Below are positions 37,401 through 44,715 of a stretch of 44,715 bases of DNA, piece by piece (position 1 is the stretch's first letter; the number at the start of each line of letters is the position of its first letter). The notes below the pieces were generated by a model that saw nothing but the letters and a program-made list of their open reading frames with translations, did not search any database and was not told where the DNA came from. Where the stretch lies: the NCBI GenBank assembly GCA_000310025.1, contig FN648780.1:1-44715 (forward strand), read 5' to 3'. Source of the stretch: Ectocarpus siliculosus. Taxonomy: Eukaryota; Sar; Phaeophyceae; Ectocarpales; Ectocarpaceae. The position numbers were made by a program, and so were the translations under genes.

Positions 37401-40400
37401 TTCCAAGACGTGTTTTCCACATCCTCGACGGATTTAGGGTCCTGTTCCCTGATGCCGTTTGAGATCAAAGTACCTCCGGATTGTCCCCCGGTGACGTCCA
37501 AACCGTACCGTATGAATCCTTTGGTTGCGAAGCAAGTCGATGCCATTTTGGACCAGTATCTAGCTGCTGGCCTAATTCAGCACTCGACCTCTCCTTATTC
37601 CAGCCCCATCGTGGTTATACCAAAGAAGTCTGGTGGAATACGCATCACGGTTAACTACCGAAAGTTGAACCATATCAGCAGCTTTGGTCAACTTCCCATC
37701 CCCCGAGTCGACGAGATTCTAACGAAACTCAACAGAGGTTCGATTTTCTCGTTATTCGATTTCACGGGTTCTTTCCACCAGATCACTGTCCACAAGGACA
37801 CTATCCCCCTTACGGCTTTTGCGACCCCCACTCGTTTGTTCGAATGGCTCCGCATGCCGATGGGTGCTAGCCAATCCGCAGGCCACTTTGTAAAAGTGAT
37901 TAACGAAGTAATCAAAGGACTCGATGGAGTCGAGGCATACCTCGATGACGTCGTTGTTTTTGACGAAGGCCCACTGCAGCATGTCCGTAATATGCGCACG
38001 CTCTTCGAACGGTTGAGAAAGTACGACCTCCAACTTTCTCCCTCGAAAGCCACCATCGGTACCACCAAGGCTGACTTCTTGGGGCACACCATATCTTCGA
38101 AAGGTGTCCTCCCCAACGCCCGTAAAGTAGCCGCCCTGGCAGGTATGCCCATGCCGACGACCGTCAAGCAACTCAGGTCACTCATGGGTGGTCTGAGCTA
38201 CTACCGACGTTTCCTCAGAGACATGGCCAAGCGTGTGAAGTCCGTTACGCACTTGCTCAAAAAAGGTGTTCCCTTCGCTTTCACGAGCGACATGGAAACA
38301 ACTGTTCGCAGCCTACTGGCTGAGCTCGCGAAACCGCCCATTTTAGTGTTTCCTGATTGGGACGCTATTGCGGACGGTACACGCCCTTTACGTCTTTGCT
38401 GTGACGCCAGCTCCGACGGTCTCGGCGCCGCGCTGGAGCAAGAGCAGAAAGACGGCTCGGTACGGCCGATCGTTTTCATCAGCAGAGCCACGCTCGAAGC
38501 TGAACGCAACTGGACCGCTCTCGATCTCGAAGCAGGAGCCGTTGTATGGGCGATCAAGCGTCTCCGCGAATACCTTCGTGGCACACACTTCCGCATCTAT
38601 TCCGACAATAAGGCGCTGGAAAGTTTGTCAAAAATCAGCGAGCACAACCCACGCGTCCAACCCTGGATTGAGTTCCTTGAAGCATACAGCTACACGTTGG
38701 AGTACCGACGAGGTGCCTCCAACGGAAACGCTGACATGCTGTCTCGTCTGCCGATTGAGCCTACTGCCGCCGACATCAACGGTAACTGTCGTTTGACGTC
38801 CCCAGAAGACGTTGGTGTGTATCTGATCCGAGCGACAGGTCACGCACCACCCGGACAAACCACGCCTGGCGTTGGTTTGGGTGGGCTGGCGCCCCCGAGC
38901 GAGAACGCCGCTCTGGGTGGGCTACCCCTCACTTCCGATGATTTTGCGGATTTTCGCAAACACGGGCCTCGAATGAGGATTGACGACCTTGATGCTCCTG
39001 CAGGAGAATTCGTCGCTCGTGTTTTTCCGTGCGTCAATGCGCGAGGACCTTTGCGACACCTTGCGGACGATCGTGCATTGTCTTGCACCGACCACTCCGT
39101 ATTTGCTGTGCCTGAGGTTATTTCCGCTGCAACCCAGAAAAAACAGGGCGCTGTGCCGGAACTCCGGTCTTCAGCTTCTCCTGTTGTGTCTCCGATGAGA
39201 CCATTGTATAGGGACACCGCCACGGTTTACGGACCGTCTGCGCGACCCCACACGGATACAGCTGCATTTGCGCTCCCTGTCCACGGCACACAGACCGCCG
39301 ACGATAACTCTCGGTTGCCCCCTGTCGTGTCTCCTGCGACCGCAACTGTCGACGCCGGCTCCCACTCTGATCGTTTGGATGCCGCCGACTCATTGCCGCC
39401 GCCTTCGACCTCTCGGTTGCAACCGCATCGTATTGATCCGTCGGAACTGATCTCTACTCGTACGCGTCGCCGAACCGCGGCTGCTGCGGGTCAGCCTCAA
39501 CCCGATGTAAACTACGGTTTCGGTCCTGATTTGTCGATCCCCCCACACGTTCCGCGTGCAGGCGCTTCTCGTCGTCAAACACGAGTGACACCAGCTGCCA
39601 CCACGCCTGAGCCTGCTGTCGAACCTGTCCCAACGGTGCCTATAGCGCCGCCCGAGACAGTTACCGACGCCCCTACGGGTCCTCTGTTGGGTTTGTCACA
39701 ACCGGCTGCTGCAGCTGGTAAGGCAACGCCCGCAGTGGATTCCATGGTCCTCAATCCTGCAGAGTTAGAATTCCGTGAGTCCGTCGAACGCTACACGCGT
39801 GCCGATTGGGCGCGGGAACAGCAGAAAGAGCCGGTGTGTGAAGCCACCATCCGCTACATTCTCCTCAAACGCCCTCAGAGTCTACCTGTCGATTTCTTTG
39901 CCAGAGTGTCATATCACTCCAGGCATAGACCCTCGTTGGAGGATATTCGAGAGCTTGCAGATAAAGGACGCCTCGTCACTGACGATGGCCTTTGCCTCTT
40001 GGTACGAAAGAATACCAAGCCCCTGGTCTCTTCTGACCGTCCCGGAGGACGAGCTGCACGTCTGTTGAATGACGAACCCACTCGTATTTACGTGCCCATG
40101 TTAATGCGACCTTGGGTCATGCAAGCTTGTCATGCCAACGCCCTCTGCCACCTTGGTACCGCTCGCACGCTCAGCTTGCTTGAGAGGTTTTACTGGTGGA
40201 TTGGGATGAGTATCAGTACTCGTTGGTGGATTCGGCGATGTTTGAAATGTCAGGCCCGCAAAACTGCGCGCCAGACTATTCGCTGGCCGATTCTCACGAT
40301 CCCTCTGCCTTCGGCACCAGGGGTCGCGATTAGCGTCGACTATTTTGGTCCGCTTCCCACAACTCCGCGAGGTTTCTCGTATATTTTGCTATTCACTGAC

Positions 40401-42005
40401 CGTTTCAGTCGGAGAGCCAATATGTACGCAGTGACTGACGCCGAGTTCACAGCTGAAGGTACAGCTGACGTCCTTGTCAATAAATACATGCCTGTTTGGG
40501 GATGCCCCCTCAGCATTCTTTCTGACAACGGATTGCAGTTTTGCTCCAAACTGTCGGTTGCCATCTTAAAATTGCTACGCGTCCGAAAAATTACGACGAG
40601 CGCGCACCACCCTAGCGGCAACGGAGGAGTTGAGCGCGTGAACCACACCATGGCCCAGATGCTGGCAATGGTTGTGAACGAACGACAAGATGATTGGGAC
40701 ATTCATCTCCCTCATGTTGAATTCGCGTACAACAACTCCGTTAGCGCTGCCACAGGATTGGCGCCCAATGAGGTGCATATGGCGCGCCTTCCCAGGTTTC
40801 CACTGACCGTTTTTGACAACATTTACGCTCGTGGTCACCAGTCGCTTGCCCGCGATCAGCTCGAGTATTGCAACCTTGCCGCCGATCGGCAACGGCGCTC
40901 CTACGAGCTAGTGCGTGAACAACACGAACTCACAGTTTCCCGTATGGAAAGACGGAACTCGAAACTGTCTGATGCCTTACACAAACTACCCGTTTACGCC
41001 ACCGGTGGATGGGTGTGGGTCTACAACCATTTGGCTACCATCCGCCAAGGTGCCAAACTCACTTCCAAGGCCCGCGCAGACGCTGACTCCCAGGTACTCA
41101 AGAAGAAGCTGTCCTTGAATTGGACAGGTCCTTTTAAAATCCTAGCAGTCGGTCCTTGCAACAAGGCTCCCGATGGCAGCCCGATGGCTGACAAGCTCCT
41201 GTTCTTGGATCTTCCCTCCGATATGCCCGGAGTGGATGCCAAGCGCCGAGTTTCTGTCGCTCGTTGCAAACCGTGTGCGAACCCGCACGATAGTGACGAC
41301 ATGCCTCGGTTCTTGCCTGCAGGCCTCACGCAGTATGTTCTCAACAACTTCACGACGAAGTCTCCGCCGTACCATGTTGCCGCGGACGATGTTTCGGCGC
41401 CTGTCCGCAGGCTCGAGGTTGAGAAAATCACGGGACACCAGTCGGTTCGAGGACGTGGCGGCGTTATCGCAGTCATGTACGAGACCCACTGGAAAGGTCT
41501 TCTGCGGCCCTCGTGGGAACGAGAAATGGACCTCCAACACTCCCGAAAACAGATTCTTCTGTATTGGGCTGGTACACCCGACCAACACCGGCAGACTAAC
41601 CGTCTGTATCGTCGCATGCGCATTGGCGCAGCGGAACGTGAACTGTCTCGCATCAAAGGCGAGCGGTCCTCGTCGCCTGGGTACGAATATGTCCCCCGCG
41701 ATGTTTGGGCCCGCCGTTTTCGCAACACCGTGCTGCCTGTTGGCGCACACTTCTGGTACAAGGCTCAAGACGCTCTGTGGTGGCTAGGGAAAATCTCCGG
41801 ACATACTCCAACTACAAACGTCTTCGTCGTTCGCTTCCTGGATGACCCTGGACCTGTCAAGATCACCCTCTCCCCTTCGCGCTACACGACAGCTTTGGGA
41901 GCTGTTTGTGGTTCTTGGTGCCTTCAGCTGCACCGAAGTAGTCCCTTCATGCGAGGTATCTTACGCAATATAGACGAGTCGCGTGGTACGGCTATAGATG
42001 CCTGA
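34392..42005 (+). CDS. pol: Element A Pol: NADAR, protease, RT, RNase H, integrase, chromo- and Tudor-like
   Basis: 2,537 codons open after the gag UGA (first ATG 34431; residue numbers here count from the TTG at 34407). 1-375: low-complexity, with a 38-residue duplication. 376-530: NADAR. 620-745: aspartic protease, catalytic D648 in LLDSGSPATF, then ILLGRDSF. 1020-1250: RT with YLDD at 1178-1181. 1328-1450: RNase H with D1333, E1375 and D1400. 1450-1850: Pro/Ala/Thr-rich spacer. 1900-2130: integrase with an H-x5-H...CLKC finger and D1978, D2040 and E2076 (D-x35-E), then GPF near 2241. 2333-2390: chromodomain-like. 2447-2500: Tudor-like. All catalytic residues are present. It would be made as Gag-Pol by readthrough and cleaved by its own protease to copy and integrate the element. 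Duplications, NADAR and spacer make it much longer than the usual ~1,200-1,500 residues. Confidence 0.9.
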   Translation, partial: QPNGGLSLLPDPPMAKQGAARYVSQDARIVGTVECTTPVPTTDTSATSGSASTSSGEDGVAHTPDHGSFSAVVNAYTPRLGTQGATCLEGGSPSFNTARAACTRGSFSAVVSKYTPRLGTQGATCLEGGSPSFNTARAACTTHDYTTLPPANQPEPLRVGYTNARVGLRCGYGRSGLSSMPKRSAQTSSWKTVKTPTLSTIHEVSPGLATSSDALDMSTTYGSSTACGDTADGTRDGNKSHSPHGEASMTDCVERNTRRFPVVCDSRSTKTERSPTATTEVLTTPYSEDAPIAPLAEQTAKNSRPSSREVRHVSNVMDSSESTTDYTPPPGCAVGRVEDLGKQTSPSSAIAGIRIYPPPPTDARCSPPAFDPSKEYCTPDMVLFWQAPSFFSQWTPSVFTVDGVEYSCGEQFFAAAKARLFGDQDTLRRIMRVSDPIKHKRYGRQVKGFDEAVWERERENVVRVASYYKFSQNPAMRQHLLGTGDKMLVEASPFDAIWGIRHRADYPAAIQPSLWRGSNLLGKSLQVVRDLLREHAPTPTLPPQVSSDAQLRNTIHEVNPATQERISTAAAEEAAPSSGYRIKSAHVPRDHSAEVLAVTSAEYHEEDRVPLLAEHGPCLVGGVVTVDDASFTTRVKIHAGPAKSQYGCAALLDSGSPATFINSNAVGTLKAMGAISEACISHGNSRSWGGFGKSESLQTSDTVRLSVQFFHGDTPSASLAVWAHIVPANTMQFPILLGRDSFMRFNTRTYRMLPPRPLDNRVFGEYTLAHQDDSDAVAYVPDFTAPADQFQLRYAGPTGTSLSDDHQMIEVNLVRSNGTPALTGQYLVDMLPDVSSNEEIFVSDGRQFVPLAGAAELEPGDLLGTAAAPLMRVPVEHLEQQFSDEADTSCSVPGPILGSTEDNADRTVDPQVRCHDPFVHNLRSTDPPVPDPGKSPPAAPAPAHTSPSPPPQHVMERLSAEQRVSFESLWNRLPPHLKLVKFDLHGPGWSPEVITELGDLWHNFQDVFSTSSTDLGSCSLMPFEIKVPPDCPPVTSKPYRMNPLVAKQVDAILDQYLAAGLIQHSTSPYSSPIVVIPKKSGGIRITVNYRKLNHISSFGQLPIPRVDEILTKLNRGSIFSLFDFTGSFHQITVHKDTIPLTAFATPTRLFEWLRMPMGASQSAGHFVKVINEVIKGLDGVEAYLDDVVVFDEGPLQHVRNMRTLFERLRKYDLQLSPSKATIGTTKADFLGHTISSKGVLPNARKVAALAGMPMPTTVKQLRSLMGGLSYYRRFLRDMAKRVKSVTHLLKKGVPFAFTSDMETTVRSLLAELAKPPILVFPDWDAIADGTRPLRLCCDASSDGLGAALEQEQKDGSVRPIVFISRATLEAERNWTALDLEAGAVVWAIKRLREYLRGTHFRIYSDNKALESLSKISEHNPRVQPWIEFLEAYSYTLEYRRGASNGNADMLSRLPIEPTAADINGNCRLTSPEDVGVYLIRATGHAPPGQTTPGVGLGGLAPPSENAALGGLPLTSDDFADFRKHGPRMRIDDLDAPAGEFVARVFPCVNARGPLRHLADDRALSCTDHSVFAVPEVISAATQKKQGAVPELRSSASPVVSPMRPLYRDTATVYGPSARPHTDTAAFALPVHGTQTADDNSRLPPVVSPATATVDAGSHSDRLDAADSLPPPSTSRLQPHRIDPSELISTRTRRRTAAAAGQPQPDVNYGFGPDLSIPPHVPRAGASRRQTRVTPAATTPEPAVEPVPTVPIAPPETVTDAPTGPLLGLSQPAAAAGKATPAVDSMVLNPAELEFRESVERYTRADWAREQQKEPVCEATIRYILLKRPQSLPVDFFARVSYHSRHRPSLEDIRELADKGRLVTDDGLCLLVRKNTKPLVSSDRPGGRAARLLNDEPTRIYVPMLMRPWVMQACHANALCHLGTARTLSLLERFYWWIGMSISTRWWIRRCLKCQARKTARQTIRWPILTIPLPSAPGVAISVDYFGPLPTTPRGFSYILLFTDRFSRRANMYAVTDAEFTAEGTADVLVNKYMPVWGCPLSILSDNGLQFCSKLSVAILKLLRVRKITTSAHHPSGNGGVERVNHTMAQMLAMVVNERQDDWDIHLPHVEFAYNNSVSAATGLAPNEVHMARLPRFPLTVFDNIYARGHQSLARDQLEYCNLAADRQRRSYELVREQHELTVSRMERRNSKLSDALHKLPVYATGGWVWVYNHLATIRQGAKLTSKARADADSQVLKKKLSLNWTGPFKILAVGPCNKAPDGSPMADKLLFLDLPSDMPGVDAKRRVSVARCKPCANPHDSDDMPRFLPAGLTQYVLNNFTTKSPPYHVAADDVSAPVRRLEVEKITGHQSVRGRGGVIAVMYETHWKGLLRPSWEREMDLQHSRKQILLYWAGTPDQHRQTNRLYRRMRIGAAERELSRIKGERSSSPGYEYVPRDVWARRFRNTVLPVGAHFWYKAQDALWWLGKISGHTPTTNVFVVRFLDDPGPVKITLSPSRYTTALGAVCGSWCLQLHRSSPFMRGILRNIDESRGTAIDA
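34590..34817 (+). repeat. 114-bp tandem duplication in pol N-terminus
   Basis: 34590-34703 and 34704-34817 are nearly identical (38 codons each, GSFSAVV...YTPRLGTQG). Two or three base changes lie in the first third, and the frame is preserved. The near-identity implies a recent duplication. Confidence 0.92.
35532..35996 (+). other. NADAR (YbiA-like) domain inside element A pol
   Basis: Pol residues about 376-530 contain the full NADAR signature in order: MVLFWQAPSFFSQW, FTVDGVEYSCGEQFFAAAKA (conserved Glu at E405), a D-P-x-x-x-K-x-x-G-R segment, a Trp-x-x-x-R-x-x-V segment, YYKFSQNPAMRQHLLGTGDK, LVEASPFDAIWGI (WG at 493-494) and LWRGSNLLGKSL...VRDLL. NADAR proteins (Pfam family formerly DUF1768) include E. 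coli YbiA, an N-glycosidase acting on riboflavin-pathway intermediates, and members reported to remove ADP-ribose from guanine. Every hallmark residue I can identify is intact. It sits upstream of protease in the same frame, so it is a domain of the polyprotein and not a separate gene. Its role in the element is unknown. Confidence 0.88.
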
Positions 42006-42098
42006 TAGCACTGTTGCCTTGTTTTCCTTGTTTTATGTGTATGTATATGTATGTGTATATGTTTGTGTGTTACATGTTTGTGTTTATGTATGTTTGTC

Positions 42099-42360
42099 TG
42101 TATGTTTCTAGCTCGCCCTCTCGATCTATTTTCGAGACTGGCTATTGCTTCTGTATGTTTCTAGCTCGCCCTCTCGATCTATTTTCGAGACTGGCTATTG
42201 CTTCTGTATGTTTCTAGCTCGCCCTCTCGAATATTTCGAGACTGGCTATTGCTTCTGCACGTTTCTAGCTCGCCCTCTCGAATATTTCGGGACTGGCTAT
42301 TGCTCCTTTATGCTTTCCGCTCGCCCTCTCAATCTCTTTGAGACTGGCTCTTGCTTTTGT
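42099..42360 (+). repeat. Five tandem ~53-bp units with conserved hairpin
   Basis: Units start at 42099, 42152, 42205, 42256 and about 42308. The shared skeleton is TTTCTAGCTCGCCCTCTCGA, variable loop, TCGAGACTGGCTATTGCTTC. The stem TCTCGA/TCGAGA is perfect in units 1-3, has a G-U wobble in unit 4 (TCGGGA) and is TCTCAA/TTGAGA in unit 5, a compensatory double change. Loop sequence varies freely. Confidence 0.88.
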
Positions 42361-43234
42361 GTTGCGTACTTTCTCGCCCCGTTGTCACTGCTCGGTCGGT
42401 TGTCGAAAGTTTTCGCTCCCCTTTCCCTATTTTTCAATGCGACCTAGGTTCGTCATTAGTTGCGGTGACGCCCAAATTTGGTGCATCGTTTAACTCCCCC
42501 CGCCTATGGTTTGCTTCGCATATTTTTGGTCCAACGTTCCGCCAGTGCTTCTATTGTATGCCACGGCCAGCGTGTTCCATCTTGGTACTTTCTTAAGCAT
42601 TTTTCTTGATGCAATTGGCCTTGACGTACAAGTAGGATTGTTTTCCTCGCCCCACCCCGATCGCAAGCACGTTGTATCGTGACATGTGAACGTTGTTTTT
42701 GGCGTTGGTTCCTGTCCTTTTCTTTGGCCGTTGTTTACGTTCCCGGAAACCCCCTCTTTCCCTGCTTTTCTCGATTTGGGTCGACCCCTAACGGTTTTCC
42801 ATGTCGTTTGATCCTTTGCAGGCTCGGTTTTCGTTTCTTTTTATTTATGTTTACATTTCAGCACTCGATCGCATCGTAGCCCCCTTCCCCGTAAGGTTCT
42901 GGCTTACTTGATTGCGTATTCGATCGGTTCATTCGTACGAGATCGTTTGTGATTTTCCCTTCACGATTTCGTTACTTCGTGTTATGGTCTTTTCGGGTTC
43001 GGATGTTTTGGTTATTTTTCGCACCCCATGTGCCTTTTTTCGATTTTATCCGCCGACTATGCCGCCCCGGCTTCTTCTGTGTTTTCTTCTTTCTTGGTTC
43101 CGCTTCTTGGTTTGGTTAACGGAGAGGTGCGGGTAAGAATTTTGAGTTGTCGTATCTTCGATCCATCCCGCAAACCTCTTGATTGACTAGAGTCCCTCCG
43201 AGATTTGCTTCTGTATCTGCATCTACGTCCACTC

Positions 43235-43246
43235 AGGGTGGGCTAT
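43235..43246 (+). promoter_or_regulatory. Weak polypurine tract before 3' LTR
   Basis: CAGGGTGGGCTATT precedes the LTR. The purine run AGGGTGGG is short and interrupted by CTATT before TG, so the plus-strand primer assignment is weak. Confidence 0.3.
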
Positions 43247-43555
43247 TGTTATGGTATTTGGAGGTAGACATGTGATAGTGGTTGATCATGGTTATTTGGC
43301 GCCGTCGGATGCTATGACGTGACGTCATGCTAGATCAGGGCTTTATGCCGAGACATGTGCCCTTCTGTTCAGTGTGTGCGTACAGGTGATCTATGATCGC
43401 GTGTGCGTGGGATATTGTGAGTTGGCTTGGAAAGCGTTAATCAAGAGAAAGAGAACAACGGAAAGCAACAACAACCTGCTACTGTGGTCGGACAAGAGAG
43501 TTCCACACAGCTCAAAGGTGATTGATTCTGAAGGAAGGGGTCAAATACCATTACA
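43247..43555 (+). repeat. 3' LTR of element A (309 bp)
   Basis: Same length and ends as the 5' LTR, with 8 substitutions, three of them clustered just before the TGACGTCA palindrome (43320-43327). In this copy those changes create a second upstream TGACG half-site. Confidence 0.93.
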
Positions 43556-44715
43556 CACTCAACACCACCAGTGGGAGTGCGGTGATCAGGGTGCAGCTGT
43601 CACGCAGCGCAGCACAAAAAACAGCAGTACCTGCGAACAGGGGAAGTTCGTTGGGTGACTGTCGTCCCACCGCCAATCACATGAAGCCGCCTTAAATCGG
43701 AAAATATTCGCCTGCAGGAAGTTTCCAGGAAACTTTAACTTTTTTATCTCAAAATCTGTTTCCTTATCTCAGCAAATTTGGAGCCCCAGTCCGAAACTGT
43801 GTAATCAATCATATGATGTTCTTGTGCGGACAAATGCAAGTTCGCCCGCGGGAACAACGAAAGAGCTGAACTATATAAACTACCGGTCCGCGTCCTGGTG
43901 GTCTCCGTCATTCGGGTGTGATCGTGCATACTAGTCAGATCATCAGAGAGCACGGATAGCGAGATTGTTGACAGCGTGGAGTGCCTCGCCACAAACAGTG
44001 GGTACCCACCGATGGGCGCTGTGAGAATTGCCCTCTTCTTTGTCTCCGCTGAGGGCCGGTCGAAGACTGATATTTCCGGGTGCGTGCGCGTCTGGTCGTC
44101 TCAACCTTCTTCTCGCGAAAAACAAGTCATGGTCTCCAACAACAAAAATAGTCCACCGAAGAAGAAAAAAATACGAGCGAGCAGGCACTGCTGGGTTTGT
44201 CCATGGTAGTTGTATTTTTGCTGTTCTCTGCTCAGTAACGTCTACAACACACATACATTCCCAAGCTTGGGGTCTCTATCAACCTAAATTCACTTTTTTT
44301 TCCGTCGCTGTCATTTTCGTTCGCATAGCCCACCCTTCGCCCGACAGAGTCTCAAATGTTGATCTCGAGCCACAGTGGTCAGAGGGACGAGGGTGGGTGT
44401 CTTCTCGAGCGTGTATGCCTGGAATATACGCCCGTTTGAAACCAAAAATGTTCGATTCAATCAGACAATATCCATCCAAACAACTCGAAAACACTAATGG
44501 TACCGACTGTCTGATACTATACGTGTACGATACTTTTTACAGGGGACCAATCGGGACAGAAAAGTGGACGATACGATGCCCGATTCAAGTATACTAATCT
44601 AAGTATGCAGCAGCCTTCCCACGGCGGGCGCGTTTCTCACGGGCACCTGTATCGTTTTTACTCGAAAAGAGTGCGGGGGAACGGAAGGGGGAAAGGTGGA
44701 GGGCGGAGGGCGAGT
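43556..44715. other. Right flank, no recognised gene; candidate promoter
   Basis: No domain-bearing frame. AAGTTTCC-A-GGAAACTT (43719-43735) is a perfect 8-bp palindrome with a 1-nt centre, and CTATATAAAC at 43872-43881 is a TATA-like site 140 bp downstream, so a plus-strand promoter is possible. The frame after it (from about 44010) has a basic SPPKKKKIRASRHCWVCPW end that could be a nuclear-localisation signal or the start of a zinc site, but without a recognised domain. Confidence 0.35.

Larger units (their letters stand above)
42006..43246 (+). other. Element A 3' untranslated region
   Basis: 1.24 kb, pyrimidine-rich on the plus strand, with no frame of interest. It begins with a TATG/TGTGTATG microsatellite-like stretch (42033-42098), then five tandem hairpin units, then non-repetitive sequence up to a short purine tract (43235-43242) and the 3' LTR. 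It is long for a Gypsy 3' UTR and may carry RNA localisation, packaging or stability signals. Confidence 0.7.
29382..43555 (+). mobile_element. Element A: near-intact 14.2-kb Ty3/Gypsy-like retrotransposon encoding NADAR
   Basis: Two 309-bp LTRs (TG...CA) bound the element. The order inside is primer-site region, ORF1 (with an in-frame UGA and a further ~128 codons), a 75-bp tandem-repeat frame, gag, single UGA, pol (low complexity, NADAR, PR, RT, RNase H, INT, chromo-like, Tudor-like), then a 1.24-kb 3' UTR with structured repeats. LTR divergence of 8/309 and a 2,500-codon open pol indicate a recent insertion. The 5' flank is satellite array 2 and the 3' flank is unique sequence. The flanking pentamers (ACTTT and CACTC) do not match, so no clean target duplication is seen. 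Confidence 0.92.

Noticed and set aside
29376-43560. CACTT/CACTC as target-site duplication of element A
   Set aside because: One mismatch, and it would require shifting the LTR start off the canonical TG by one base.

Overview
The window is eukaryotic, repeat-dominated DNA from a draft assembly. It holds LTR retrotransposons, a terminal-inverted-repeat DNA transposon, transposase remnants with spliceosome-type GT...AG boundaries, satellite-like arrays and a 100-N scaffold gap. I recognise no intact host gene. The mixture (Ty3/Gypsy elements with chromo- or Tudor-like tails, KDZ-like transposase pieces, about 50% GC) fits an alga, oomycete or other protist better than an animal or land plant. 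I cannot name the organism.

Layout. 1-900 is poor-quality or unrecognised sequence. About 904-7530 is a decayed Ty3/Gypsy-like element on the minus strand (element B): a Pro/Gly/Gln-rich gag, a capsid-like part, a CCCH finger, protease, reverse transcriptase (RT), RNase H, an unidentified segment where integrase would be expected, and a Tudor-like tail. About 8406-10902 is a second minus-strand element (element C) with a Ty1/Copia-type gag and two CCHC knuckles but no visible pol. Both gags are preceded by the same ~80-bp leader-like repeat. 10.9-28.5 kb is mostly non-coding. It holds a satellite array (12.13-12.56 kb), KDZ-like transposase fragments (16.76-17.74 and 24.51-24.74 kb), and a TIR element with perfect 27-bp ends and a TTA duplication (22.59-24.00 kb). 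That element spans the N gap and a noisy re-read of its own sequence. 28.52-29.38 kb is a second satellite array, inverted relative to the first.

29382-43555 is a nearly intact 14.2-kb Ty3/Gypsy-like retrotransposon (element A) on the plus strand. Its two 309-bp LTRs differ at 8 sites (about 2.6%). It carries a Ser-rich ORF1, a gag of about 900 codons with an RS-rich stretch and a CCHC knuckle, and a pol frame of about 2,540 codons. Pol contains, in order, a low-complexity region with a 38-residue duplication, a complete NADAR (YbiA-like N-glycosidase/ADP-ribose-processing) domain, aspartic protease, RT, RNase H, integrase with a GPF module, a chromodomain-like module and a Tudor-like module. 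Gag and pol share one frame and are separated by a single UGA. Eight nucleotides after that UGA a GC-rich hairpin can form, which is the layout of retroviral readthrough signals. The 1.24-kb 3' UTR carries five tandem ~53-bp units, each with a hairpin whose stem is kept by wobble and compensatory changes.

The most unusual system here is element A: a Gypsy retrotransposon encoding a NADAR enzyme domain inside its polyprotein, with apparent stop-codon readthrough control and structured 3' UTR repeats. A plausible but untested reading is that NADAR removes or prevents a host ADP-ribose or nucleotide-derivative modification that would block the element.
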